From positions 1-64,000 of the forward strand of contig CANQNF010000001.1 in NCBI GenBank assembly GCA_947625125.1: a stretch of 64,000 bases of DNA, given 5' to 3'. The stretch is from an uncultured Clostridia bacterium (GTDB lineage: Bacteria; Bacillota; Clostridia; Oscillospirales; Ruminococcaceae). Both the position numbers and the translations under genes were made by a program. A model generated the notes under the pieces. It saw only the letters and a list, made by a program, of their open reading frames with translations, was not told where the DNA came from and did not search any database. Shown piece by piece: positions 36,939 through 46,279 of this stretch (the stretch's first letter is position 1; every line of letters starts with the position of its first letter).

Positions 36939-38726
36939 ATGAAAAGATTTTTATGCGCCGCAGTTTCTTTAGCGATGGCGCTGAGTTTTTTGAGCGGCTG
37001 CGCACGCGGGGAGAACACCCCTCCCGAGCCTCCGGCAGAAACGACCGAGGCCGCAGCGACCGAGGCGCCCGCGCCAGAGACCACGGCCGAGCCTGCGACC
37101 GAAGTTCCCGAAACGACGACTGAGCCGACGACCGCCGCGACGGAGGCTACGACATCCGAGACCACGACCACCGAAGCCACGACGGTCACGACCACCGCCT
37201 CCACGGTTCCCGAGACCGAAGCGAGCACCGAACCCGCGTATTCTCTGACCCCGGCAAGCGGGAGCATGTACGCCCTCAACGACGTAAACGTCCGTCAGGG
37301 CCCCGGCACCGAATACGAGCGCGTCGGACATTTGAGCCGAGGCCAGCAGTGCGAAATTCTCGGCCTTACCGACAGCGGATGGTATAAAATTAAATTTAAG
37401 GACGGCGAATATTTTGTGAAGCAAAGCTATCTTGGAAACGAAAAGCCCGCGGAGACCACGACTGCCGCAACGACTGCCGAGGCGGTGACGACGACCGCAG
37501 CTGCGACAACAGTCGCCGCTACAACTGCCGCCGCGACCACGACTGCCGCAACGACGGAAGCCGCAAAGCCCGTAAAATCCGAAAAGACCAAGTGGGTCGC
37601 GACTTGGGGCACGGCTATGCTCACGGCCGCAGCCGAGCAGACCCCGACTAACCCGTCTTTGCCGAATAATACCGTCCGCCAGCAGATACGCGTCTCCATC
37701 GGCGGCGAAAAGCTGAGACTTCTTATATCAAACGAGTTCGGCGCTACAGATTTAAAGATAGAGAGCATAAAGATCTCAAAGATTAAGAGTGTCCGCAGCC
37801 CCGAGGTCGATCTTGACACCGAGGCGGCTCTGACCGTCGACGGCAAGACTTTGTTCACGGTGCCCGCCGGGAAAAAGGTCACCACCGACGTTTTAGACTA
37901 TGAATTCGACGCCCGCGAGGACCTTGCCATAACGATGAAGCTCGGCAGCGTTCCCTCGACCCTCACATGCCACACAGCCTCCCGCTGCTCGACATGGGTA
38001 GTCAAGGGCGACCACGTCTCCGACAACAGCTATGCCGGCAACCAGGAGATGACCGCCTGGTACTTCATCGCCGAGCTCGACACCCTCGCAGAGGAAGATT
38101 CCGGAGCGATAGTCTGTCTCGGGGACTCCCTCACCGACGGCGCGAGCGTGTCGACAAACAGCTTCAGCCGATACACCGACGAGCTCGCCAAAAAGCTCCA
38201 AAAAGACCCCGAGCTTTGCCATCTTTCCGTCGTCAACAGGGGCATCGGCGCCACGGCCCTCTACACCTACGGCAACGACTCCGGCAGAAACCGCTTCCAG
38301 CGCGATGTTTTAGACACTGCGGGAGTTAAATATCTCGTCATCCTCTACGGCGTGAACGACATAGGCGGCGCCCAGAGCGACATCTCGACAAACATTATAA
38401 ACGAGTACAAATCAATGATCAAAAAAGCCCACGACAAGGGCATAAAGGTCTACGGCTGCACTCTCACGCCGTTCAAGGGCAACGGCTACTATTCCGACCT
38501 GCACGAAAAAATCAGGCTTGCAGTCAACAAGTTCGTCATGTCATCCGACTCCGGCTTCGACGGCTATATCGACCTGTCGTCGGCCGTGGCGAGCGCTTCC
38601 GACCCTGCGAAGATGGACAGCAAGTACGTCTCCGTCTGGAACGACTATCTCCATTTCAACGACGGAGGCTACAAGTACATCGGCGACACGGTTTATAACA
38701 GGCTCAAAGAATTAGGGATAGAGTGA
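36939..38726 (+). CDS. Secreted lipoprotein with Thr-rich linkers, SH3b domain and C-terminal SGNH/GDSL hydrolase
   Basis: Lipobox LSGCA; two Thr/Ala-rich linkers bracketing NDVNVRQGPGTEYERVG SH3b; IVCLGDSLTDGAS block I and DYLHFND catalytic Asp-His block. Confidence 0.88.
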   Translation: MKRFLCAAVSLAMALSFLSGCARGENTPPEPPAETTEAAATEAPAPETTAEPATEVPETTTEPTTAATEATTSETTTTEATTVTTTASTVPETEASTEPAYSLTPASGSMYALNDVNVRQGPGTEYERVGHLSRGQQCEILGLTDSGWYKIKFKDGEYFVKQSYLGNEKPAETTTAATTAEAVTTTAAATTVAATTAAATTTAATTEAAKPVKSEKTKWVATWGTAMLTAAAEQTPTNPSLPNNTVRQQIRVSIGGEKLRLLISNEFGATDLKIESIKISKIKSVRSPEVDLDTEAALTVDGKTLFTVPAGKKVTTDVLDYEFDAREDLAITMKLGSVPSTLTCHTASRCSTWVVKGDHVSDNSYAGNQEMTAWYFIAELDTLAEEDSGAIVCLGDSLTDGASVSTNSFSRYTDELAKKLQKDPELCHLSVVNRGIGATALYTYGNDSGRNRFQRDVLDTAGVKYLVILYGVNDIGGAQSDISTNIINEYKSMIKKAHDKGIKVYGCTLTPFKGNGYYSDLHEKIRLAVNKFVMSSDSGFDGYIDLSSAVASASDPAKMDSKYVSVWNDYLHFNDGGYKYIGDTVYNRLKELGIE

Positions 38727-38751
38727 TATGACCGAAACGGAGGAAATGAAT

Positions 38752-39975
38752 ATGTTTAAAAAATTTGCGGCATTTATTTTGGCGCTTGCCATGGCGTTTA
38801 CGCTCACGTCCTGCGGCAGCGGCGTCACCATCCCCGACGAGGACGGTTGGTCGGCTGTCTGGGCCTCTGCACAGCTCACCGCAGGCACCGACGAATTCCC
38901 TACGAACCCTTCCCTTAAGGAGAACACCTGCCGCCAGCAGATAAGGGTAAACCTCGGCGGCGACAAGATAAAGCTCACGCTTTCAAACGAATACGGCGAG
39001 CTTCCCGCCATGTTTGAATCGGTCCACATCGCCCATCTTACCGAGGCCGGGAGCAACGCTATAGACACCTCCACCGATACCGTCGTCACGTTCGGCGGCT
39101 CCGAGTCGTTCCAGATAGAGCCCGGCCGGAAGATGACCTCCGACGAGATAGATTTTTCCTTTGAAGCATTGGACGACCTTGCCGTCACGATTAAATTCGG
39201 CAAGTATGCCGGCAGCTCCGCCACGAGCCACACCGGCGCCCGCTGCTCGACATGGATAATTTCCGGCGACCACGTCATGGACGAAAGCTTCACTGCCGAG
39301 GAGACGATGACGAGCTGGTACTTTATCTCGGAGCTTGACGCCTGGACCGAGGCGGGCACCAAGACGGTGGTACTTCTCGGCGACTCCATCACCGACGGAT
39401 ACGGCGCAAACCCGAACAAATTCGAGCGCTGGAGCGACGAGATGAACAGGCTCTTCACCGCAAACCCCGACTACTCCAACATAAGCGTAGTCAACGAGGG
39501 AATCGGCGGAAACTCGGTGTTCGGCGGTCTCGGCACAGCTGCTAAGGACCGCTTCGACCGCGACGTTCTCGACATCGCCGGGGTAAGATACGCCGTAGTT
39601 CTTATAGGCATCAACGACATCGGCTACGCGAGCGAGGACATCTCCGAGAGCATCATCGAGGAATATAAGGTCATGATCGACAAATGCCACGAAAAGGGCA
39701 TAAAAATCTACGCGGGAACGATTTTGCCCGTCGGCGGCAACGGCTACTATTCCGACCTGCACGAGCAGATAAGGACCGAGCTCAACGAATGGATACGCTC
39801 CAAAAAGGCGAAATTTGACGGCGTTATCGACTTCGACGAGGAATTGAGAAGCGAGAGCGACCCGACATATCTCAATCCCGAGTATTCTCTTGACAACCTC
39901 CATCCGAACCCGGCCGGCTACAAGAGAATGGGCGAATACGCCTATGAAAAGCTCCTTGAGTTCTGGTCTGAATGA
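38752..39975 (+). CDS. SGNH/GDSL hydrolase lipoprotein (paralog of upstream gene)
   Basis: Lipobox LTSCGS; VVLLGDSITDGYGANP; DNLHPNPAGY; extended similarity to the upstream protein without linker and SH3b. Confidence 0.88.
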   Translation: MFKKFAAFILALAMAFTLTSCGSGVTIPDEDGWSAVWASAQLTAGTDEFPTNPSLKENTCRQQIRVNLGGDKIKLTLSNEYGELPAMFESVHIAHLTEAGSNAIDTSTDTVVTFGGSESFQIEPGRKMTSDEIDFSFEALDDLAVTIKFGKYAGSSATSHTGARCSTWIISGDHVMDESFTAEETMTSWYFISELDAWTEAGTKTVVLLGDSITDGYGANPNKFERWSDEMNRLFTANPDYSNISVVNEGIGGNSVFGGLGTAAKDRFDRDVLDIAGVRYAVVLIGINDIGYASEDISESIIEEYKVMIDKCHEKGIKIYAGTILPVGGNGYYSDLHEQIRTELNEWIRSKKAKFDGVIDFDEELRSESDPTYLNPEYSLDNLHPNPAGYKRMGEYAYEKLLEFWSE

Positions 39976-40097
39976 TTTAAAAGGTCCTGTTTTTCGGCAT
40001 TTTAGCGCGCTCCACGAATCATAGACATGTTCTTTTCTCCATCGCTTGACCCGCGGGCATTTCGAGTGTAAAATGAAATGCGAAAGGAGAGGTGCAT

Positions 40098-40658
40098 ATG
40101 GATTGCCAAAAATTCGGCAAATTTATTTCGGAGGAGCGTAAGCGCCAGGGCCTCACTCAAGCCGAGCTTGCTAAAAAACTATCAGTCACGAATAAGGCCG
40201 TCAGCCGCTGGGAAACGGCGCTCGGATACCCCGACATAACAACTCTTGAACCGCTTGCCGATGCTCTCGGCGTCACTTTGGTGGAGCTGATGCGCTCGGA
40301 GAGAACGGCGGAGGAAAGCTCGGGACAGGACGCCGAAAGGGCGGCAGACGAAGCGGTCGCGGCGGCGCTGGAAATTGCAGAGATGAAGCGCGGTCTCCGC
40401 GAATTCACGGCGGCGGCGGTCGCGATAAGCGCCGTAGGACTGATTTTGATAGCGCTTGCGGTGTTCCTGCCGTCGGCGGCGACAGTCTGGACGATACCGT
40501 TTGTGTTTTGCGTTACGGCAGGTCTGATTTGTCTTGCAGAAGCGGTCCGAAACCGCCTAAGAGAAAGACCGAGCTTGCTCTGGTTTGCGGCCTCGGGAGT
40601 CCTCCTCATCGTCCCACTGATACAGCTTATAATTCTTTTCGCACTTGCATTGATGTAA
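40098..40658 (+). CDS. XRE-family HTH regulator with C-terminal TM helices
   Basis: RKRQGLTQAELAKKLSVTNKAVSRWETALGYPD HTH; two-three hydrophobic segments. Confidence 0.85.
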   Translation: MDCQKFGKFISEERKRQGLTQAELAKKLSVTNKAVSRWETALGYPDITTLEPLADALGVTLVELMRSERTAEESSGQDAERAADEAVAAALEIAEMKRGLREFTAAAVAISAVGLILIALAVFLPSAATVWTIPFVFCVTAGLICLAEAVRNRLRERPSLLWFAASGVLLIVPLIQLIILFALALM

Positions 40659-40670
40659 AAAAAGCGAAAG

Positions 40671-40706
40671 CCCCCGTCCCGGAGAACTCCTCCCGGACGG
40701 GGTGTT
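40671..40706 (+). terminator. Terminator-like hairpin
   Basis: CCCCGTCCCGGAGaactCCTCCCGGACGGGG followed by TGTTTCG. Confidence 0.5.
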
Positions 40707-40827
40707 TCGTATAAAATCATGCGATTTCTACACAGTGCAACATGCGCAATAATTTTGAGAAACAAAAATTTGCATTTGCGCTCGCCATATGTTATAATAT
40801 AAAAAACTATCTAAGGAGGCCGTTACG

Positions 40828-42048
40828 GTGAGCAACAGAACAGATTTTGATTTTAAGGACCCCTCCGACTTCCCCAACACTTTCCCCCTCCCCGACCCAT
40901 TTTTATTTTTTGACGGAAGACCCGTCGGAGCAGGGGAGTGGCCCTTGCGCGCTGCCGAGATTCGTGAGGCGTATCAGCGCTGTATGTACGGCAGGTGGCG
41001 CGACGGCTCCGACGAAAAGCTTGGCTACGAGCTTTCCGGCAGCTCCCTGAAAATAACGGTAAAACGTCTCAGCACCGGCTCTTCAGCCTCTTTCACCGCT
41101 ACGGTAACGCTCCCGGACGCAGCCTCCCCCGACGGCGGCTATCCCGTTATCGTCGGGATGCATGCCGGAATAAGCGAGGAAACCGCCGCAAAACGGGGCT
41201 ATGCGGTCATCACCCTCGACTCGTTTGCGCATGATATAGCCTCCGACGACGCGTGCCGCACCGGCGCTTTCTACGACCTGTACCCATACGGGCCCGACCC
41301 GGACGAGCAGACCGGCGTTTTGATGGCATGTGGCTGGGGATGTTCAAAAATAATCGACGCGCTCGAAGCAGGCCTTGCAAAAGAAATTAACGTCAGCCCC
41401 GTAAACACCGTCGTTACCGGCGTTTCGAGATGGGGAAAGGCAGCGCTGGTCTGCGGAGCGTTTGACCGAAGATTTAAAATGGTCGCCCCGTCATGCTCTG
41501 GCGCAGGCGGCGCAGCCCTCTACCGCTACGTCTCCGAGGGCAGGACCTACGATTTCAGCTCAAAGGGCGAGCCGAGCCGCTACACATACGCAAAAAACGA
41601 GCCGTTAGAGAGCCTGCAATCGCCTGCCGAGAGGGGCTGGTTCAACGACGAATTTTTAGGATTTAAAAGCGCCGAAAGCCTGCCCGTCGACCAGCATTTG
41701 CTCTGCGGTATAATTGCCGATCCCGGCAGATTTTTATTTATCATCGGCTCCTGCGTCGGCGAAGATTGGGTCAACGCCCCGGCGATGTGGTATAGCTATC
41801 TCGGTGCAAGAAAAATTTTTGAAGCGCTCGGTCTCGGCGAAAATATCGCGATAAACATTCACGCCAAGGGCCACGCGGTCATCCCCGAGGACGTTGAGTA
41901 CATGACGGACTATTTCAACGCCCTTGTTTATAAAAAGCCGCCCGAAAAGGACCTTGATGATTTGAAAACCTCGGTCTTTGCGCTCGAGCAAAACGCCGAC
42001 CACGGCATGGACGGCTTCGACAAAGAGTGGACTGAAATGCGGGGATAA
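40828..42048 (+). CDS. CE15-like (glucuronoyl esterase-like) alpha/beta hydrolase, no evident signal peptide
   Basis: GVSRWGKAAL nucleophile motif resembling CE15 G-x-S-R-x-G-K; GTG start with AAGGAGG RBS. Confidence 0.65.
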   Translation: MSNRTDFDFKDPSDFPNTFPLPDPFLFFDGRPVGAGEWPLRAAEIREAYQRCMYGRWRDGSDEKLGYELSGSSLKITVKRLSTGSSASFTATVTLPDAASPDGGYPVIVGMHAGISEETAAKRGYAVITLDSFAHDIASDDACRTGAFYDLYPYGPDPDEQTGVLMACGWGCSKIIDALEAGLAKEINVSPVNTVVTGVSRWGKAALVCGAFDRRFKMVAPSCSGAGGAALYRYVSEGRTYDFSSKGEPSRYTYAKNEPLESLQSPAERGWFNDEFLGFKSAESLPVDQHLLCGIIADPGRFLFIIGSCVGEDWVNAPAMWYSYLGARKIFEALGLGENIAINIHAKGHAVIPEDVEYMTDYFNALVYKKPPEKDLDDLKTSVFALEQNADHGMDGFDKEWTEMRG

Positions 42049-42164
42049 CGGATTTTAGAGCATGGGGCGGAGGCCAGACTGTAGTTGTATGCAATTCCTC
42101 AGACTCCCTTTGCTTAGGCGCCTCTTTTGCATTATGCCACATCACTCTTATCTGATACAAGAAA

Positions 42165-42622
42165 GTGAACCGGGCTTTTGACGCTTCACTCCCTCGCTCG
42201 CGACTCCTGCCGGATTCGCTCGCTCGGGTTTAGCGCTGACAATTACTTTTCAGGATAATCCCGGCAAGTGGTCCCAAGCGACACTCTTTACTTTCTGCAA
42301 AGCTTTTCATTTTGTTAGCGTCGCTTAGCGAAGACTTCTTATTTGCCAGAGTAATGATATAACAACCCGTCCGCCGGACTGTTTTTGCTCCATTTCCTGC
42401 GCTTATTTAAAAATCCCCGAACAGCGATGACTTGAGTCATCCCTGCTCGGGGCTTAAGATTTCGCAGCCTGCGGATTGCGGCTTGGGGAGAACTTGCACT
42501 TAAAACTCTGCTATAAAGTTCCAGGAAGCTTTGGAGCAGCAAGTTTTTCGCATCTGTTCTGCTGCCCCAAAGACCCCTGCAGCCTTTAAAGTAAGGGTCG
42601 GCGAACCCTTTTTCGATTTTAA
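42165..42622 (-). repeat. Multi-hairpin intergenic element, copy B3 (inverted)
   Basis: Reverse complement aligns in order with B1: GCAGGGGTCTTTGGGG..., CGCAATCCGCAGGCTGCGAAAT, a different-sequence hairpin CCCCGAgCAGgGATGACTcaAGTCATCgCTGtTCGGGG, AAGCGCAGGAAATGGAGCAAAAACAGTCCGG, CCCGAGCGAGCGAAtcCGGCAGgaGTCGCGAGCGAGGG. Confidence 0.8.
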
Positions 42623-42627
42623 ATCCC

Positions 42628-44424
42628 TTACCCCACCATCCCGTCCAGCTCGTCTATCAGCTCGCCGAACAGCCCGAGCGCCTTTTCAATCGGTTCCGGG
42701 GAATTCATATCCACCCCGGCGATCTTAAGAAGGCTTATCGGGTCGGTCACGCTGCCGCTTGACAGGAATTTCTTGTACGCCTTAACGGCGGGCTCTCCCT
42801 CGCTCAGGATCTTCTGCGAAAGGGCGATGGCCGCCGAGAATCCCGTCGCGTACTGGAAAACGTAGAAATCGTAGTAGAAGTGGGGGATGCGCTCCCACTC
42901 AAAGCTTATTTCACGGTCGTTTTCAATGCCGTCGCCGTAATAATCGCGGTTGAGCTTTGCATACAGCTCGCACATCGAATCTGCGGTAAGGCTCTCGCCC
43001 CTTTCGGCCATCTCGCCTGTCAGCATCTCAAATTCGGCAAACATTGTCTGGCGGTAGAGCGTGGTCCTGAACTGTTCGAGGAAATAATTTATCAGGTAGG
43101 CGCGCTCGGTCTTGTCGGTCGTATTTTTCAGCAGGTACTGCATAAGCAGCGCTTCGTTGCAGGTCGACGCGACCTCTGCCACAAATATGACGTAATCGCT
43201 GTAGACGGTCGGCTGATTTTTCAGAGACAGGTAGGAGTGCAGCGCGTGCCCCATTTCATGCGCAAGAGTGAACATGCTCTCAAGGTCGTCGCTGTGGTTC
43301 AGAAGCACATACGGATGAGGGCGCTGGCCGCTTGAGTAGGCTCCGGAGCGCTTGCCGATGTTCTCGTAAACGTCTATCCAGCGGTTTTCAAAGCCCTCTT
43401 TCAGCATATCCGTATAGTCCGTTCCCATGACCGAAAGCGCCTTTAAAACGGTCTCCTTGGCCTCGGAAAACGTGATTTTCTTTTCGGCGTCGGGCACTAA
43501 CGATGTGTAAAGATCGTAATAGTGGAGCTTGTCAAGCCCCATTATTTTTTTGCGAAGCTTTACATATTTATGCATAAATCCCATATTTTTGTGCACGGTG
43601 TCGATAAGGTTTTTATAGACGGACACAGGCACCTCGTTCACGCTTAACGCCGCCTCTAAAATTGATGGATAATTTCTCGTCCTTGCATTGAAAATCCTGC
43701 CCTTGACCTCGGAGTCATAGAGCGAAGCGACGGTGTTTTTAAACTGCTCATAGGAGTTGTAAAGGGCCGTGAACGCGTTTTTTCTCAGGACTCTGTCGGG
43801 GGACTGGACGAGGGAAATGTAGCTTGAATTTGTGAGCTCGCGCTCGTTTCCGTCGGAATCCTTGACGGCAGGGAATTTTATATCGGCGTCGGCGAATAGG
43901 CTGTAGGTGTTTGAGGCGCCCATTTTTACCTCCTGGGCCTGCGCAAGTATCTTCTCGCCGTTTTCGTCAAGAGTGTGGGCCTTTCTTTTGCGCACCCTGT
44001 CGAGCGCTATGCGATAAAGTTCGAGGTCGGGCTCATCCTTATAAAATTTTTCCATTTTTTCATCGGGAATGGCGATGATCTCGGGCGAAGCAAAGCTTTC
44101 GGCAGCCGCGAAGCCGACGTAGAAGCTGCTTATGCGCATTGAGAAATCCTGGTATTTCGGGTCGGCGGTGTCCTGGTCGGAGCGCATGGACGCGTAGCCG
44201 TAGAGGGCCCCGAGACGTATGCCTGCCTCGTCGTCGAACTTCAGGAATTTTAGCAGGTCGGCGGCGCTGTTGCCGAGTTTGCCGCGGAATGATAAGGCTT
44301 TTTCGGCCATCGGCGCCATATCAGAGAGTTCTTTTTCCCATGCCTCGTCGGTCGGGAAGATGTCCTCGAGCCGCCATGTATCGCTCGGATTTATTTCGGA
44401 GCGAGCTTTAACTTTTTCTGCCAT
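42628..44424 (-). CDS. pepF: Oligoendopeptidase F
   Basis: M3 zinc motif LAHEMGHALHSYLS; full-length PepF-like protein. Confidence 0.94.
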   Translation of the reverse strand: MAEKVKARSEINPSDTWRLEDIFPTDEAWEKELSDMAPMAEKALSFRGKLGNSAADLLKFLKFDDEAGIRLGALYGYASMRSDQDTADPKYQDFSMRISSFYVGFAAAESFASPEIIAIPDEKMEKFYKDEPDLELYRIALDRVRKRKAHTLDENGEKILAQAQEVKMGASNTYSLFADADIKFPAVKDSDGNERELTNSSYISLVQSPDRVLRKNAFTALYNSYEQFKNTVASLYDSEVKGRIFNARTRNYPSILEAALSVNEVPVSVYKNLIDTVHKNMGFMHKYVKLRKKIMGLDKLHYYDLYTSLVPDAEKKITFSEAKETVLKALSVMGTDYTDMLKEGFENRWIDVYENIGKRSGAYSSGQRPHPYVLLNHSDDLESMFTLAHEMGHALHSYLSLKNQPTVYSDYVIFVAEVASTCNEALLMQYLLKNTTDKTERAYLINYFLEQFRTTLYRQTMFAEFEMLTGEMAERGESLTADSMCELYAKLNRDYYGDGIENDREISFEWERIPHFYYDFYVFQYATGFSAAIALSQKILSEGEPAVKAYKKFLSSGSVTDPISLLKIAGVDMNSPEPIEKALGLFGELIDELDGMVG

Positions 44425-44598
44425 AACGATCATCCTTTCTTTTGCTTAGCTACATTTTACCACAGTCCGCATGATTTGTAAAGAAGAAAAATGAAATAGG
44501 GGGAGAGAAAAGCTAAAAGTTTTCGCTTGAGTATTGTTGGGGCACAAAAAAATAAAAAGGCTTCGCCGGCCTTTTGGCGCACGCAAAACCTGAGTGAG

Positions 44599-44910
44599 CA
44601 AAATCTAAAAAGGTTTTACCCCGCTTTTCCTCAAATGAACAAGCTGGTTTTGTAGCTGTTCACACTTCGCAATCGAAAACGATTGTAAGACAAGCTGATT
44701 TTGCTGCCAATCAACCGTCCACCGGACGCTTTCTTGGGCAAAATCTCGCGTGTATTTCTCGTGTTCTCAGACAAAACATCGCAACTGTGGGCAAACCCCG
44801 CAAGGGTTGTCCCCGAAAGCTAACGGTCAGCACAATGCCCGAGCGAGCGAACGCGGCAGCGTTCGCGAGCGAGGGGGGACAGAGACACAAAGGCAAAAGC
44901 CCCCGCCATA
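44599..44910 (+). repeat. Multi-hairpin intergenic element, copy B2
   Basis: Shares AAAATCTAAAAAGGTTTTACCCCGCTTTTCCTCAAA and CCCGAGCGAGCGAACGCGGCAGCGTTCGCGAGCGAGGG with B1; internal part diverged. Confidence 0.8.
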
Positions 44911-45044
44911 GCCCCTCCCTTGGGGGGAGGGGTTGGGGGAGGGGGTACTTAAATAGTATGAGCGAAGCGAATACCTTATAAGCAAGCGCGCGCCAGAGCC
45001 CCCTCAATGAAACTCCTACCTACCCCCTCTCTCACTCACCCCCT

Positions 45045-45425
45045 TTATCCCGTCCCGTCAGGGTCCTCCCCCTCTTTTATCCTGCAAGCTATCTTTCTCG
45101 CAGCGCTCATGATAAACTCCGAGTTGACGATCTTCCCGCTGTTTTGGCAGACCCGCGCCCCCAAAACCGGGAAAACGTCCTCGACGGCGCCGAGGTCGAA
45201 AGCGGCCTCGATGGCGCTTCTTATGCAGCGCTCGACCCTCGCCGGAGTGGAGCCGTGGAGCCTCGCGGTCTCGACGTAGACGTCCTTTGTGAAGCTCAGC
45301 CTGCGCCTGCTGAGCTGTCCGTCGATACAAAGCCCAATCGCCGTGACGAGATATGAATACCCGCTCAGGTGCGACGGAACTCTCATATTGTCAAGAATTT
45401 CCATGATCATGCTGTCCCTATTCAT
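45045..45425 (-). CDS. Standalone Spo0A C-terminal (DNA-binding) domain protein
   Basis: MRVPSHLSGYSYLVTAI...DVYVETARLHGSTPARVERCIRSAIEAAF...VNSEFIMSAARKI matches the Spo0A_C layout; no receiver domain. Confidence 0.85.
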   Translation of the reverse strand: MNRDSMIMEILDNMRVPSHLSGYSYLVTAIGLCIDGQLSRRRLSFTKDVYVETARLHGSTPARVERCIRSAIEAAFDLGAVEDVFPVLGARVCQNSGKIVNSEFIMSAARKIACRIKEGEDPDGTG

Positions 45426-45466
45426 ATGTCATATCACCCCGAAATGTAATTTTTTAGGCGAACTTT

Positions 45467-45510
45467 ATTATAGTATCACGATAAAATTTTTACAGTCGAA
45501 ATTTGTCGAA
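45467..45510 (-). promoter_or_regulatory. Tandem 0A-like boxes and -10 element upstream of the Spo0A_C-like gene
   Basis: TTTGTCGAA (45502-45510) and ACAGTCGAA (45492-45500) 10 bp apart; minus-strand TATAAT at 45467-45472. Confidence 0.65.
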
Positions 45511-45631
45511 TTTTTATGCGCTTTCCATAACTTTGACAGTTTGCATAAAATTCACATTTTTTATGATTATTATATCATGCAAAATGGAAAAGTCAAGTAT
45601 CTTTATAATTTTTTACAGGGATTTTTAAGGA

Positions 45632-46147
45632 CTATTTCTTGAATTTTGCAGCATTTCTTAGGACTGCCGCCGAGAGCCATGCCGAAAAAATTCCGAGCAA
45701 CGCCCCGGCGAGCACGTCGGTGGGGTAGTGGACGTAAAGATACATCCTTGAGAACGATATCCCGACCGCAAGTATAACGGCGGGCAGGAAGAACCCCGAG
45801 CCGGAAAATCCCAGGCTCGCCGCAACCGCAAAGGACGACCCGGCGTGTCCCGACGGGAACGAGAAGTCGGAAAGAGGCGGTATCAGAAGCGTTATCTCGG
45901 GGTTCACCGCGTACGGCCTCGGCCTTGCGAAAATATTTTTCAGAATAAGATTGCAGAGTATAAATTCCAGTAAAAGCGCCAAAGCCGCATAAATTCCGCT
46001 TTTTCGGGTCTTTTTAAAGCACAGAAGCATAAGGACTGATACTATCCATATCCACCCGCCGTTTCCCAAAAACGACAGAAAAATCATTGCCGAGTCCAAA
46101 ACCCCGCTTCTTACCGACTGCAAAAAATCAAGAAACATTATCTCCAT
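45632..46147 (-). CDS. PAP2-family membrane phosphatase
   Basis: KNIFARPRPY, FPSGHAGSS, SRMYLYVHYPTDVLAG; start set at MEIMFLDF. Confidence 0.9.
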   Translation of the reverse strand: MEIMFLDFLQSVRSGVLDSAMIFLSFLGNGGWIWIVSVLMLLCFKKTRKSGIYAALALLLEFILCNLILKNIFARPRPYAVNPEITLLIPPLSDFSFPSGHAGSSFAVAASLGFSGSGFFLPAVILAVGISFSRMYLYVHYPTDVLAGALLGIFSAWLSAAVLRNAAKFKK

Positions 46148-46279
46148 CCATGCGCCTCCGAAAATTATTTCAACATCATTATAGCATGTTTTTGACCCCA
46201 TGGCAAGAAAATTATACCGCAAAATCCCGTCGCCATAGGCGACACCTTGTAAATCTGTTTTCTGACCTCCGACTTCTGA

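Noticed and set aside
36881-37279. Val/Ala/Ser-rich minus-strand ORF
   Set aside because: Antisense of the Thr-rich linker codons of the SGNH lipoprotein.
36939-37600. Thr-rich linker repeats as a possible phase-variable tandem repeat
   Set aside because: Codon usage is mixed (ACG/ACC/ACA/ACT, GCC/GCG/GCA) without exact repeat units, so slippage is unlikely.
38983-39903. 306-aa minus-strand ORF antisense to the second SGNH gene
   Set aside because: Antisense shadow of a convincing lipoprotein CDS; no RBS or family signal.
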